From contig NZ_KB849210.1 of NCBI RefSeq assembly GCF_000368025.1, forward strand, positions 238,439-302,438: DNA of 64,000 bases. Reading direction: 5' to 3'. Shown one piece after another: positions 1-9,556 of the stretch. Source of the DNA: Acinetobacter parvus DSM 16617 = CIP 108168 (GTDB lineage Bacteria; Pseudomonadota; Gammaproteobacteria; Pseudomonadales; Moraxellaceae). The notes under the pieces were generated by a model that saw nothing but the letters and a program-made list of their open reading frames with translations, searched no databases and was not told the origin of the DNA. The position numbers were made by a program, and so were the translations under genes. Numbering within the stretch: position 1 is the first letter of the stretch; each line of letters begins with the position of its first letter.

Positions 1-26
1 CTTAAATATGGGCAACCCTTATATTG

Positions 27-278
27 CTAACGCCACTTTACCGTTTGGATCGCCTGTGACTTTTTCGTCTCTTTTTCATCAGTAGAACAGCCACAGCCCC
101 CAGCACAACCCACCACCATTTTAGGTTTTAACCATGTGGCCAGACGTTGCCACCCTAAATGCTGGCACAGGTTGGATAAAGCCAGAAATGCTGCATTTGC
201 TGTTTGAGGAAATACTTTCTTAAATACTACCACAGCACTCCACAGCACCAATACAGCAACAATCAAGTACTCAAACAT
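27..278 (-). CDS. small Cys-rich membrane protein downstream of feoB
   Basis: A protein of 83 residues with one hydrophobic N-terminal helix (about residues 3-20) and a cysteine cluster near residues 57-64 (C-A-G-G-C-G-C). It lies 54 bases downstream of feoB on the same strand, so it is probably the third gene of the feo operon, in the place where enterobacteria have feoC. Small FeoB-associated Cys-rich membrane proteins are known at this position; a role in ferrous iron uptake is inference. The ATG at 278 is preferred over the one at 284 because GGAGAG sits 8 bases upstream of it but directly abuts the outer ATG. Confidence 0.75.
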   Translation of the reverse strand: MFEYLIVAVLVLWSAVVVFKKVFPQTANAAFLALSNLCQHLGWQRLATWLKPKMVVGCAGGCGCSTDEKETKKSQAIQTVKWR

Positions 279-332
279 AAGCATCTCTCCAATGATTCCC
301 TGCCTTTGTTAAAGGGGGGCAGGTGGTATTTG

Positions 333-2186
333 CTACCCCCAAATGCGTGATGCAATCTGGTAGGTAAAAAACGACATTAAGTAGGCCAATCCAAACAAAT
401 ACGCAGTCATCGCCGCCACATGCTTCCATGAACCCGTTTCACGGCGTACCGTTGCCAGTGTTGCCAGACAATGCGGCGCATAGATAAACCACACCAGCAA
501 AGACAAACCTGTTGCCAGCGACCAGCCTGTACCATCAGCACTGATCAAGTGTGCCAAGCCTTGTGCCACCGCATCATCGTCTGCACCCGACAGTGCATAG
601 ACGGTACCCAGTGCAGCCACCACCACTTCACGGGCCGCCATCGCTGGGATCAAGGCGATACAGATTTGCCAGTTAAAGCCAATCGGGGCAAAAATAGGCT
701 GGATCACATGCCCCAGCATCCCTGCAAAGCTGTAGTCAATTGCAGGTTGGGTTGCACCCTCTGGTGCCTGCGGAAAAGTACACAGGAACCAAAGCAAAAT
801 CGACAGCGCAAAGATAATGCCACCGACACGTTTTAAGAAAATTTTGGCGCGGTCCAGCAGTCCAATCCCGACACTTTTCAGGTCTGGAATACGGTAACTT
901 GGCAACTCAAGCAACAACGCATGTTGTGATTTGTCCTTTTGCAGGAATTTCATCACGATGGAAACACAAAGCGCGCTAAAAATCCCTGACATATACAGGC
1001 CAAACAACACCAGACCTTGCAGGTTAAAAATGCCCCACACGGTTTGCGCTGGAATAAAGGCCGCAATCAGCAAGGCATATACAGGTAACCGTGCTGAGCA
1101 GGTCATCAGCGGCGCCACCATAATCGTGGTAAAACGATCACGTGGATCACTGATACTACGGGTTGCCATAATTCCAGGCACGGCACAGGCAAAACTTGAA
1201 AGCAATGGAATAAAGGCGCGCCCACTCAGACCAGCCTTGAACATCAACTTATCTAACAGGAACGCTGCCCGTGGCAAGTAACCTGATTCTTCCAGCACCA
1301 GAATAAAGAAGAACAAGATCAGGATTTGTGGCAGGAACACCACCACACCACCAGCCCCTGCAATAATGCCATCCACAACCAGACTTTGCAGCAATGGCTG
1401 GGAAATGTGTTGCCCCAAGGTTTCTCCAAGCCAGCCAAACAGGCTTTCAATCCCATCCATGAATGGTGCAGCCCAGGCAAAGACCGCCTGAAAGACAATA
1501 AACATCATCACAGCCAAAGTGATCAGGCCCAGCACTGGATGCAGGAAAATCTTATCCAGAAAATCGGTGCGCTTATCTTCCTGATCAACGAAATTCACCA
1601 CATCCCTGAAAATCGTTTCAATTTTCTGATGGTGTCCACCTTTCAAACCACTGAGCTCTGTTTGTGGAACCGTGTATTTCTCCTGGTCCAGTGCGTGCAA
1701 CAGGTTTTCAATGCCTGTGTTACGGACTGCTACAGTCTCGACCACGGGTACGCCCAAACGTTCTGACAGTTTCTGGGTATTGATCTGGATGCCACGGCGA
1801 CGTGCCTCATCCATCATGTTCAACACCACCAGTATTGGGCGGCCCAGTTCAATGATTTCCAGCACCAAGCCTAAATGCAATTTTAAGTTGGTTGCATCCA
1901 CCACGCATAAAAAGGCATCCTGCTGCCCCTCTTCCGCGATCTTGCCCTGACAGACATCACGGGTGATTTCCTCATCTGGACTGGTGGCCTCTAAGCTATA
2001 GGTTCCTGGCAAATCCAGGACACGAACACTCCGACCTGACGGCAACTGGAAATGCCCGACCTTACGCTCTACCGTTACCCCTGCATAGTTGGCAACCTTT
2101 TGGCGGGTTCCTGTCAGGTGGTTGAATAAAGAGGTTTTACCACAGTTTGGATTCCCCACGAGGGCAACACGTAACGCATCACTCAT
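333..2186 (-). CDS. feoB: ferrous iron transporter FeoB
   Basis: Inner-membrane Fe(II) permease of 617 residues. The N-terminal G-domain shows G1 GNPNCGKTS (residues 11-19), DLPG and NMMD. The C-terminal part is a polytopic membrane domain with the two Gate-type repeats (hydrophobic segments from about residue 220 to the end). It is shorter than the E. coli protein of about 770 residues but both halves are present. Its ATG overlaps the feoA stop by 4 bases, so the two are translationally coupled. The operon order is feoA, feoB, small Cys-rich gene, and regulation by Fur is suggested by a box ahead of feoA. Confidence 0.97.
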   Translation of the reverse strand: MSDALRVALVGNPNCGKTSLFNHLTGTRQKVANYAGVTVERKVGHFQLPSGRSVRVLDLPGTYSLEATSPDEEITRDVCQGKIAEEGQQDAFLCVVDATNLKLHLGLVLEIIELGRPILVVLNMMDEARRRGIQINTQKLSERLGVPVVETVAVRNTGIENLLHALDQEKYTVPQTELSGLKGGHHQKIETIFRDVVNFVDQEDKRTDFLDKIFLHPVLGLITLAVMMFIVFQAVFAWAAPFMDGIESLFGWLGETLGQHISQPLLQSLVVDGIIAGAGGVVVFLPQILILFFFILVLEESGYLPRAAFLLDKLMFKAGLSGRAFIPLLSSFACAVPGIMATRSISDPRDRFTTIMVAPLMTCSARLPVYALLIAAFIPAQTVWGIFNLQGLVLFGLYMSGIFSALCVSIVMKFLQKDKSQHALLLELPSYRIPDLKSVGIGLLDRAKIFLKRVGGIIFALSILLWFLCTFPQAPEGATQPAIDYSFAGMLGHVIQPIFAPIGFNWQICIALIPAMAAREVVVAALGTVYALSGADDDAVAQGLAHLISADGTGWSLATGLSLLVWFIYAPHCLATLATVRRETGSWKHVAAMTAYLFGLAYLMSFFTYQIASRIWG

Positions 2187-2443
2187 GCAGGTGCTCCTTC
2201 AAGTTGAATTTCAATTTTTTCAGCCTCAGTTTTGCGTAATGCGAAACGAGTAAAGCCAATCTGGATTAGAATCGGATCGCCACCAAACACACCTTTGGTA
2301 ATTACCTGCACCTGAGTGCCTGGCACAAAGCCCAAACTCTCTAAACGCACTGCTACAAGATCTGGCTGTCCAGTCTCATCGACCAGGCGATTCACCTTAG
2401 TGATTATCGCCGTTTGCTTGACTTTTAATGCTGACAATCGCAC
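2183..2443 (-). CDS. feoA: ferrous iron transport protein FeoA
   Basis: An SH3-like cytoplasmic protein of 86 residues that supports FeoB-dependent Fe(II) uptake. The core LESLGFVPGTQVQV-type segment and a basic surface are typical of the family. The start is a GTG at 2443, with an AAGGG about 11 bases upstream. The stop overlaps the feoB start by 4 bases. A Fur-like box lies 44-58 bases upstream of the start codon. Confidence 0.93.
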   Translation of the reverse strand: MRLSALKVKQTAIITKVNRLVDETGQPDLVAVRLESLGFVPGTQVQVITKGVFGGDPILIQIGFTRFALRKTEAEKIEIQLEGAPA

Positions 2444-2486
2444 CGCTTCTAACCCTTGACTCTTTTATTGCAAGTATACAGGCAAA

Positions 2487-2501
2487 TGAGAATAATTACC
2501 A
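2487..2501. promoter_or_regulatory. candidate Fur box ahead of feoA
   Basis: The 15-base sequence TGAGAATAATTACCA matches the Fur core TGATAATNATTATCA at 12 of 14 specified positions. It lies 44 bases upstream of the feoA start and 90 bases upstream of xerC. Iron repression of feoAB is well known in gammaproteobacteria; binding here is inference. Confidence 0.55.
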
Positions 2502-2592
2502 AAAACAATATCAATGGCATTTCCTTTTTTGACAGATCGACAACACAAAATTTTTCTTTTACAGTGCAGATGAATCAAGGACACTGGCTGTT

Positions 2593-3513
2593 ATGTTAAA
2601 TAAAAAACCTCGTATTCCCTCTGCGGTCAACATTCCTGAACATTTGAGTTTTTTACAGGGTTTTCGTGATTATCTGGTGGCGCAAACCGTTAGCCCCCAT
2701 ACCCGTAATGCCTATCTCTCCGACCTGATTCAGTGCAGCGAATTACACACATCGGTTTCATTACCGCAATGGTCGAGTGCTGACATTGCCGATGTGCTGA
2801 TTGCGCTGACCAAGTCTGGTAAAAGTCCCCGTTCAATTGCACGTTGCCTATCGGCCCTGAGACAGTTCTATAAATTTTTAAGGGAACAAAAACTGAGGGA
2901 TGACAACCCTGTTGCCACCCATCAATCCCCTAAAATTGGTCGAGCATTGCCAAAGGATTTATCAGAACAGGATGTTGAGTCGCTGATCAATGCGCCTGAC
3001 ACTAACACCGCCCTAGGCCTACGTGACCGTGCCATGCTGGAAGTGCTGTATGCCTGCGGCTTACGTGTCTCTGAGTTGCTCAATTTACGCATGGAACTGA
3101 TCAATTTAAAGCAGGGCTTTTTACGCATCACAGGCAAGGGCAATAAAGAGCGTCTTGTTCCACTCGGACAATATGCCTGTGACTGGATTGAAAAATATCT
3201 GACGGAATCCCGTCCGCAGCTCTACAAGAGCAGTACCGATTATCTGTTTCTGACCCAGCACGGTGGCATCATGAGCCGCCAGAACTTTTGGTACGCGATT
3301 AAACGCTATGCGCTACAGGCCAATATTCAGGCGGAGTTATCACCGCATACCCTGCGCCATGCCTTTGCCACCCATCTTCTCAATCACGGCGCGGATTTAC
3401 GTGTGGTGCAAATGCTGCTTGGGCATAGTGACCTCTCCACCACCCAGATTTATACCCATGTTGCTCAACACCGTATGCAGGAGTTGCATGGTAAATACCA
3501 TCCACGGGGATAA
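2593..3513 (+). CDS. xerC: tyrosine recombinase XerC
   Basis: Site-specific tyrosine recombinase of 306 residues that acts with XerD at dif to resolve chromosome dimers. The N-terminal SAM-like core-binding domain is followed by the catalytic domain with R158 (CGLRVSEL), H252 and R255 (HTLRHAFATHLL), H278 (LLGHSDLSTT) and nucleophile Y287. Length and residues fit XerC. It stands alone on the plus strand, divergent from feoA. XerD paralogues are very similar; assignment as XerC rather than XerD rests on overall sequence. Confidence 0.9.
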   Translation: MLNKKPRIPSAVNIPEHLSFLQGFRDYLVAQTVSPHTRNAYLSDLIQCSELHTSVSLPQWSSADIADVLIALTKSGKSPRSIARCLSALRQFYKFLREQKLRDDNPVATHQSPKIGRALPKDLSEQDVESLINAPDTNTALGLRDRAMLEVLYACGLRVSELLNLRMELINLKQGFLRITGKGNKERLVPLGQYACDWIEKYLTESRPQLYKSSTDYLFLTQHGGIMSRQNFWYAIKRYALQANIQAELSPHTLRHAFATHLLNHGADLRVVQMLLGHSDLSTTQIYTHVAQHRMQELHGKYHPRG

Positions 3514-3646
3514 AACCACCACTTGTCCAAGATTGGGATAAAACTTGATTTTGTTCACAATGCATCAGCAAGATTTAACGAAGTCATGGCATTTTTTTGT
3601 TATGCTAAGCCCCTGAATATATGAATATGAACAAAAAAGGTTCCTT

Positions 3647-4462
3647 ATGTTGTTTAACCGTTCCAAGCTTGTACTTGCATGTACATTAGCATCGACATTA
3701 TTGGTAAGTGCTTGCTCAAAAGAAAACTCAGCACAAAAACAAGATGCCCTGACAGCGAGTGCGCCTGCAACTGGTGAAGCATCAACCTTAAATGAACGCA
3801 ATACCCAGCAGCGTCTGGTTTCAACGCTGGAAAAGCATTTTAAAACCGCCAATATCAATGCCAAAATTTTGGCGGTGAAAAAAACCGAAGTGCCCAACTT
3901 ATACTGGGTGAGTCTGGAAGGGATGGGTTCAGTTTATGCCACGGCTGACGGGCAGTATATTATTCAGGGTGATGTAATTCGTTTAGGCGACAAACAGTTG
4001 CACAATGTCAGTGAGGCATTGCAGTCAACAGAGAATAAAAAACACTTGGCCGCCCTTAAAACAGAAGACCTGATTGTTTATCCAGCGCAGGGCGGTAAAG
4101 CCAAACATGTGATTTATGTGTTTACCGATTCAAGCTGCCCTTACTGCCACAAACTGCATGAACATCTGGCTGAAATTACCGCTAAAGGCATTGAAGTGCG
4201 TTACATCGCATGGCCTCGTGGTGAGCAGTTTATGCCAACCATGACCGCGATCTGGTGTAGTGAAGACCGTAAGGCCGCCTTTGATCAAGCCGTTCAGGGT
4301 TTACCTGTCCTCGCTGGAGAATGTAAAAACCCAGTACGTGACCAATATCAACTGGGTCTCAACATGGGCGTAAATGGCACCCCAGCAATTTACAATGTTG
4401 AGGGTGAATATCTGGGTGGTTATATGACCCCTGACGAGATCATCAAGCGACTTGAAAAATAA
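3647..4462 (+). CDS. dsbC: thiol:disulfide interchange protein DsbC, predicted lipoprotein
   Basis: Periplasmic disulfide isomerase of 271 residues. An N-terminal dimerisation region is followed by a thioredoxin fold with the active site C164-P-Y-C167 and the later cis-Pro segment NGTPAIYN. The signal sequence ends in a lipobox LVSAC with Cys23, so the protein is predicted to be acylated and membrane-anchored rather than freely soluble as in E. coli. It acts with DsbD to correct wrongly paired disulfides. It precedes hom by about 130 bases; no shared transcript is evident. Confidence 0.9.
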   Translation: MLFNRSKLVLACTLASTLLVSACSKENSAQKQDALTASAPATGEASTLNERNTQQRLVSTLEKHFKTANINAKILAVKKTEVPNLYWVSLEGMGSVYATADGQYIIQGDVIRLGDKQLHNVSEALQSTENKKHLAALKTEDLIVYPAQGGKAKHVIYVFTDSSCPYCHKLHEHLAEITAKGIEVRYIAWPRGEQFMPTMTAIWCSEDRKAAFDQAVQGLPVLAGECKNPVRDQYQLGLNMGVNGTPAIYNVEGEYLGGYMTPDEIIKRLEK

Positions 4463-4591
4463 ATTATTCTCTCTCCATATACACCAGAACGAATTGGGCG
4501 ACAGATTAAAGTGATCTTAGCCCTAGTGTCTACGCAGTTTTTTAGCTATGATCAAGCTTCATTAAAACGATTGAATAAAATGGAGTGTGAC

Positions 4592-5893
4592 GTGAAACCA
4601 GTTCGTCTGGCGATACTCGGTCTTGGTACTGTTGGTGGTGGAGCCCTTAAATTATTACAAGAAAATGCTGCTGAAATTAAACGCCGTACTGGTCGAGAAA
4701 TTCAAATTACCCATGTGGGTACACGCCGTCCACGTCCAGACTTAAATCTTGAGGGTATTCAACAAAATGATGACCTGATGCACATCGTACGTCAACCTGA
4801 TGTAGATGTCGTGGTTGAAGTCATGGGTGGCATTCATCCTGCCTATGAAGTCATCATGGAAGCCATTAAACATGGCAAGCAGGTGGTTACCGCAAACAAG
4901 GCTTTGCTTGCTGAACATGGCAATGAACTGTTTAAGGCGGCAGAAGACAATGCCGTACAGATCGCCTATGAAGCGGCGGTTGCTGGCGGTATTCCAATTA
5001 TCAAGGTGATCCGTGAAGGCCTTGCAGCAAACCATATTCAATGGCTGGCAGGGATCATCAATGGTACAGGCAACTTTATCCTGACAGAAATGCGTGAAAA
5101 AGGCCGTGCCTTTGAAGATGTGTTAAAAGAAGCTCAGGAACTGGGCTATGCCGAAGCTGACCCAACCTTTGATGTTGAAGGCATTGATGCGGCCCATAAA
5201 CTCACCATTTTAGCCTCTTGTGCTTTTGGTATTCCGCTACAGTTTGACAAAGTCTACACCGAAGGCATCAGCAAGATTACCGCACAAGATGTGAAATATG
5301 CAGAAGATCTTGGTTTCCGCATCAAGCATTTGGGTATTGCACGCCGTGCAGCCAATGGAATTGAGTTACGCGTCCATCCAACATTGATCCCATCCGAAGA
5401 ACTGATTGCCAATGTCAATGGTGTTAAGAATGCCGTTCTTGTGCAAGCTCATGCAGTTGGTCCTACGTTGTATTACGGTGCTGGCGCAGGTGCAGGTCCA
5501 ACCGCTTCTGCGGTGGTCGCCGATGTGATTGATATTGTGCGTGATATTTCCTATACCGAAGATGGTGCAGGAACGATTCCTCAACTGGCATTTGAAGCAC
5601 TCACCAATGTGCCAATCCTCAGCCGTGAGCAAATGACCACTGGATACTACATTCGCCTCAATGCCGAAGACCAGACGGGTGTATTGGCCGATGTCACCAC
5701 CATTCTCAGCCGTGCGGGGATCAGTATTGATGCCATTATGCAGCAATCACGCTTAAAGGATTTAATTCCGATTGTGATTTTGACTGATCCAGTGCTTGAG
5801 TCCAAGATGGATGAAGCGCTTGCACAAATTCAGGCATTACCTACAATTCATGGCGAAATCATCAGAATTCGTTTAGAATCGCTCGATAGTTAA
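4592..5893 (+). CDS. hom: homoserine dehydrogenase
   Basis: NAD(P)-dependent reduction of aspartate semialdehyde to homoserine in threonine and methionine synthesis. A Rossmann motif ILGLGTVGGG lies at the N-terminus, the catalytic homoserine dehydrogenase domain follows, and a C-terminal ACT domain (from about residue 350) suggests threonine feedback. I start at GTG 4592 (433 residues), 6 bases after a GGAG, instead of the GTG at 4511 of the longer open frame, because the family begins just before the Rossmann strand. It is followed by thrC 58 bases on, forming a threonine unit. Confidence 0.95.
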   Translation: MKPVRLAILGLGTVGGGALKLLQENAAEIKRRTGREIQITHVGTRRPRPDLNLEGIQQNDDLMHIVRQPDVDVVVEVMGGIHPAYEVIMEAIKHGKQVVTANKALLAEHGNELFKAAEDNAVQIAYEAAVAGGIPIIKVIREGLAANHIQWLAGIINGTGNFILTEMREKGRAFEDVLKEAQELGYAEADPTFDVEGIDAAHKLTILASCAFGIPLQFDKVYTEGISKITAQDVKYAEDLGFRIKHLGIARRAANGIELRVHPTLIPSEELIANVNGVKNAVLVQAHAVGPTLYYGAGAGAGPTASAVVADVIDIVRDISYTEDGAGTIPQLAFEALTNVPILSREQMTTGYYIRLNAEDQTGVLADVTTILSRAGISIDAIMQQSRLKDLIPIVILTDPVLESKMDEALAQIQALPTIHGEIIRIRLESLDS

Positions 5894-5951
5894 TCAGGTT
5901 GAGGGAAAATGACTTCCCTCTCCCCGCTCTACCTCATATTGGAACACCATC

Positions 5952-7091
5952 ATGTCGAATGCCAATCGTTATACTGGTCTTGTAGACCGTTATCGTGACC
6001 GTTTACCTGTGTCTGCAACTACACGTGCAATCTCTTTGGGTGAAGGTAATACTCCACTAATCAAACTAGAGAACATTCCACGTATTATTGGCAAAAATGT
6101 TGAAATCTATGTCAAATACGAAGGTCTGAACCCAACAGGTTCATTTAAAGACCGTGGTATGACTATGGCGGTGACCAAGGCAGTTGAGGAAGGCTCTAAA
6201 GCGATTATCTGTGCCTCTACAGGTAATACTTCAGCAGCGGCGGCAGCTTATGCGGCCCGTGCAGGCATCAAGGCATTTGTACTCATTCCAGAAGGCAAGA
6301 TTGCCATGGGTAAAATGGCACAGGCGATGATGTATGGCGCGATCACTATGCAAATTCGTGGTAACTTTGATGATGGTATGCGTCTGGTTAAAGAAGTGGC
6401 TGATCAGGCACCTGTCACCATTGTAAATTCAATCAACCCGTATCGTTTGCAAGGTCAAAAAACCATTGCCTATGAAATCGTGGAAGCTTTAGGTCGTGCA
6501 CCTGACTATCACTGCTTGCCCGTCGGTAATGCAGGGAATATTACTGCACACTGGATGGGTTATACAGAAGCAGTTGCAAACCAGCCTGCTGACCAGTTTG
6601 AACAAGTGATCTATGATGCATCAACTGATCAATTTACTGGCCCTAAACCAGAAGGTTTACCGACCATGGTCGGTTATCAAGCTGCTGGTGCTGCACCATT
6701 CTTACGTGGCGCGCCTGTAGAGAATCCAGAAACTGTTGCAACAGCGATTCGTATTGGTAATCCACAGAGCTGGAACCATGCCAAAGCGGTGGTACGTGAC
6801 TCTAAAGGCTGGTTTGACGAGTTACAGGATGCTGAAATTCTTGAAGCGCAACGCTTACTTTCAATGTATGAAGGTGTGTTTGTGGAACCTGCTTCTGCTG
6901 CCTCTATCGGTGGCGCAATCCGTGACATCAAGGCGGGTAAAATTGCTGAGGGTTCTGTGATTGTATGTACTGTGACAGGTAACGGTTTGAAAGATCCTGA
7001 TACTGCAATCAAGCAATGTGCTGATGCAGTCATGTTGTCAATCGATGCCACCATGGCCCAAGTGAAAAATTCAATTCTTTCAAATATGTAA
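5952..7091 (+). CDS. thrC: threonine synthase
   Basis: PLP enzyme of 379 residues that converts phosphohomoserine to threonine. The PLP lysine is K66 in GSFKDRGM, and the glycine-rich phosphate loop GNAGN follows mid-protein. It is of the shorter class of threonine synthases. It lies directly after hom and is closed by a terminator hairpin, so hom-thrC probably form one operon. Confidence 0.96.
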   Translation: MSNANRYTGLVDRYRDRLPVSATTRAISLGEGNTPLIKLENIPRIIGKNVEIYVKYEGLNPTGSFKDRGMTMAVTKAVEEGSKAIICASTGNTSAAAAAYAARAGIKAFVLIPEGKIAMGKMAQAMMYGAITMQIRGNFDDGMRLVKEVADQAPVTIVNSINPYRLQGQKTIAYEIVEALGRAPDYHCLPVGNAGNITAHWMGYTEAVANQPADQFEQVIYDASTDQFTGPKPEGLPTMVGYQAAGAAPFLRGAPVENPETVATAIRIGNPQSWNHAKAVVRDSKGWFDELQDAEILEAQRLLSMYEGVFVEPASAASIGGAIRDIKAGKIAEGSVIVCTVTGNGLKDPDTAIKQCADAVMLSIDATMAQVKNSILSNM

Positions 7092-7112
7092 GCTATCATT
7101 GATAGATCAAAA

Positions 7113-7135
7113 AACCTGCTACGGCAGGTTTTTTT
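7113..7135. terminator. bidirectional terminator between thrC and the acidic hypothetical gene
   Basis: A 7-base stem AACCTGC/GCAGGTT with a TACG loop is flanked by A- and T-runs, so it can end transcription from both converging genes. Confidence 0.85.
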
Positions 7136-7147
7136 AATCTTCAGGCG

Positions 7148-8050
7148 TTAAGATTCTTTTTTCATTTCCTTAAACAGTTCAGCCCGCTGCTCATCACTTA
7201 AGTCCAGTTCTTCTGCCAACTCTTGAATGAGTTCTTCAACAAGGGCTTCGGCATCAAAGTCTTCACCCTCTTCTTCGTCTCCCCAGTCATCTTCATCATA
7301 GCTATACTGCTTGGCCAATTCTTTTTCAATCGTTTGAATTTCTTCTAGGCCAATTTCTTTAATTTCAAACAAAGGCTGCTTCAATAGCGAATTCACAGCA
7401 TACAATGCTTCATCTTGCCAAGCATCAATGACAAGAGTTTGTTTTGCTTCATCATAACTTAAACCAGATTGTGCACTAATCATTGCCTGCAATAAAATCG
7501 GTTGCGCTGAAAGTTCTTCTAAGCTACCTTTTAGTTCAATTGCTGAATAATCATAATCAGCAAAAATATGCTCAACTTTAGATTTAAAAGCATCTAAACT
7601 TTCTGAATATATTAAACCCGCAAAGCATTCATCATGTTCCTCAACCCATCGTTGTTTTTTTACAGACCATAAACCATAAAATTTGACTTGATTTTCGAAT
7701 TCAACCAATTGGAATTTTTGCATTCCAGCAAGCTGAATAAATTCAAAGGTATCATCGTCACTTAAACTTACTGGTAATACATCGTCAGAGATATCCCCTG
7801 CTTCGCAGATATGTTCACCACAACGTGAATATACGAAATCATCTAATTGCTGCAATAATGCTTCATCAGCATCAAAAAGGGATTCAACTTCATGTAATGC
7901 AAAATCACGCGCTCCATCTATCTCAAGTTTTTTATAAGCTAATTCAGCCTGTTGTTTATTATCAAAAACATTAGCAATACGATTGCCAGCTACGTAGAAA
8001 GTTTCATCGTTATAACCAAAGTATTTCTCACGAATCACATAGCTGCCCAT
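7148..8050 (-). CDS. hypothetical acidic protein
   Basis: A cytoplasmic protein of 300 residues that I cannot assign to a characterised family. There is no signal peptide or membrane segment. The N-terminus has a Tyr/Phe-rich stretch (MGSYVIREKYFGYND), and the last 50 residues are extremely acidic (DEDDWGDEEEGEDFD) and end in a short Lys-containing tail. It is a single-gene unit converging on thrC. The even codon use and intact frame suggest a real gene of the genus. Confidence 0.75.
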   Translation of the reverse strand: MGSYVIREKYFGYNDETFYVAGNRIANVFDNKQQAELAYKKLEIDGARDFALHEVESLFDADEALLQQLDDFVYSRCGEHICEAGDISDDVLPVSLSDDDTFEFIQLAGMQKFQLVEFENQVKFYGLWSVKKQRWVEEHDECFAGLIYSESLDAFKSKVEHIFADYDYSAIELKGSLEELSAQPILLQAMISAQSGLSYDEAKQTLVIDAWQDEALYAVNSLLKQPLFEIKEIGLEEIQTIEKELAKQYSYDEDDWGDEEEGEDFDAEALVEELIQELAEELDLSDEQRAELFKEMKKES

Positions 8051-8213
8051 GTTGTTCCCCTAATTTATTTATCACTCAATTGTTTGTTTTTTCTGATGTA
8101 AAACTTAAGCACTGTAAAGCCAGTGTTATGATTTAACATTAACTGATTTTTATTTTAAAAACCAGTATCATGCGTTGATACAAGACAAATTATGTCGCTT
8201 CATTTTGGCATAA

Positions 8214-8240
8214 AAAAACTCTTCTTGATGAAGAGTTTTT
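8214..8240 (-). terminator. terminator of pbpG
   Basis: An 11-base stem AAAAACTCTTC/GAAGAGTTTTT with loop TTGAT lies 25 bases after the pbpG stop, with a U-run on the minus-strand transcript. Confidence 0.8.
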
Positions 8241-8265
8241 ATTTTAAAAACTGATCTACGCAGTA

Positions 8266-9345
8266 TTAAATACGTTTTGGCAGTGTTGCAACCCAATTCA
8301 ATAGATTGGTAGCATCATTGGTACGTGCCTGTGAACTGGATGCACCAAGCAATACCACAACCGCTGGACGCGAATTTACTGTGGTGTGCATCACCACACA
8401 ACGCCCTGCCTCATTGATATAACCTGTTTTTGACAGGTTAATGTTCCAGCCACCATTACGCACCAAGGCATTGGTATTGTTTGACTTCAACATACGATAG
8501 CCTAGATTGAAGTCATAGGCTGGCGTGGTAGAGAACTGACGAATCAAGCCATATTGTGAAGCTGCACTGACTAGAATGCCTAGATCACGTGCTGATGAAA
8601 TATTATGAGGGTCCAGCCCCGTTGATTCAGCAAAACGGGTAGAGCTCATACCTAATTGCTTTGCCTTAGCATTCATGGCTGCAATAAAGGCAGGACGGCC
8701 ACCTGGATAGGTACGAGCCAAAGCGGCTGCCGCAGGATTTTCAGACTTCATCAAGGCAAACAACAATGCTTCTGCACGGTTCATTGTGTCGCCAACACGC
8801 AGGGTTGAACTGGAGTTTTTGCCACCTGCACCCGCAAAATCAATGGATTGCAATGTAATTTCTTCAGACATATTTAAACGTGCGTCAGCAGTCACAACGG
8901 CTGTCATCAGTTTGGTAATTGACGCAATTGGCACAGACATGTTGCTGTTTTTGCTGTACAGCACTTCACCCGTTTGCGCATCCATCACCAGCGCAGCGCG
9001 GGCATTGACTGAAGGCTGGCTACTATAATTGCTGCTGTTGCTAAAAGTGTCGCGAATTTGTACAGTATTTTTAGGGCTACTCGACGATGTAATGGTTGCA
9101 GAACCACCACTGCGTAAAGTTGTGGTCACAGAGGTCGAGCCTTGCGGACTGATCTCTAATGAATCATCATCTTGCATCAATTGGCTTGCATCACTTGCAG
9201 ACCAATTTAACGAAGCTGAAGAACTATTCGCACTTGTAGAGGCTGGATTGTTATTTACAACCAGCTCAGCATAACTTGTTGAACTAAGCGCCAACAAAAT
9301 AGACATGCCCAACACATGTATGACAGATTTTTTAGATTTTTTCAC
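8266..9345 (-). CDS. pbpG: D-alanyl-D-alanine endopeptidase (PBP7-like)
   Basis: Periplasmic low-molecular-weight penicillin-binding protein of 359 residues that cleaves D-Ala-meso-DAP cross-links in peptidoglycan. A signal peptide (to about residue 26) and a Ser/Asn-rich linker precede the S11 peptidase domain with S142-I-T-K145, S201-E-N203 and K306-T-G308. The Ser-rich linker of about 80 residues is longer than in E. coli PBP7. It is transcribed divergently from gacA and closed by a terminator. Confidence 0.93.
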   Translation of the reverse strand: MKKSKKSVIHVLGMSILLALSSTSYAELVVNNNPASTSANSSSASLNWSASDASQLMQDDDSLEISPQGSTSVTTTLRSGGSATITSSSSPKNTVQIRDTFSNSSNYSSQPSVNARAALVMDAQTGEVLYSKNSNMSVPIASITKLMTAVVTADARLNMSEEITLQSIDFAGAGGKNSSSTLRVGDTMNRAEALLFALMKSENPAAAALARTYPGGRPAFIAAMNAKAKQLGMSSTRFAESTGLDPHNISSARDLGILVSAASQYGLIRQFSTTPAYDFNLGYRMLKSNNTNALVRNGGWNINLSKTGYINEAGRCVVMHTTVNSRPAVVVLLGASSSQARTNDATNLLNWVATLPKRI

Positions 9346-9556
9346 GACACAATACTCAACTCAGGACGCTGCACATTTGCGCTTACTATCATTATGCCTT
9401 ACATTTGAACAAATCGGGTAAAGCTTTTATAGACACAATTGTGTACAACTATTCGCTAGAAACGGAGAATAGGATTGCTAATTTTGTCGTTTCAATGCAA
9501 GCTCATTTTGCTTTATGTAACAAAAAACCAGTTTTTCTGAAAAAAAGGAGGTCTTC

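Noticed and set aside
2444..2592. dif site next to xerC
   Set aside because: No 28-base dif-like palindrome was seen; xerC genes are not normally adjacent to dif.
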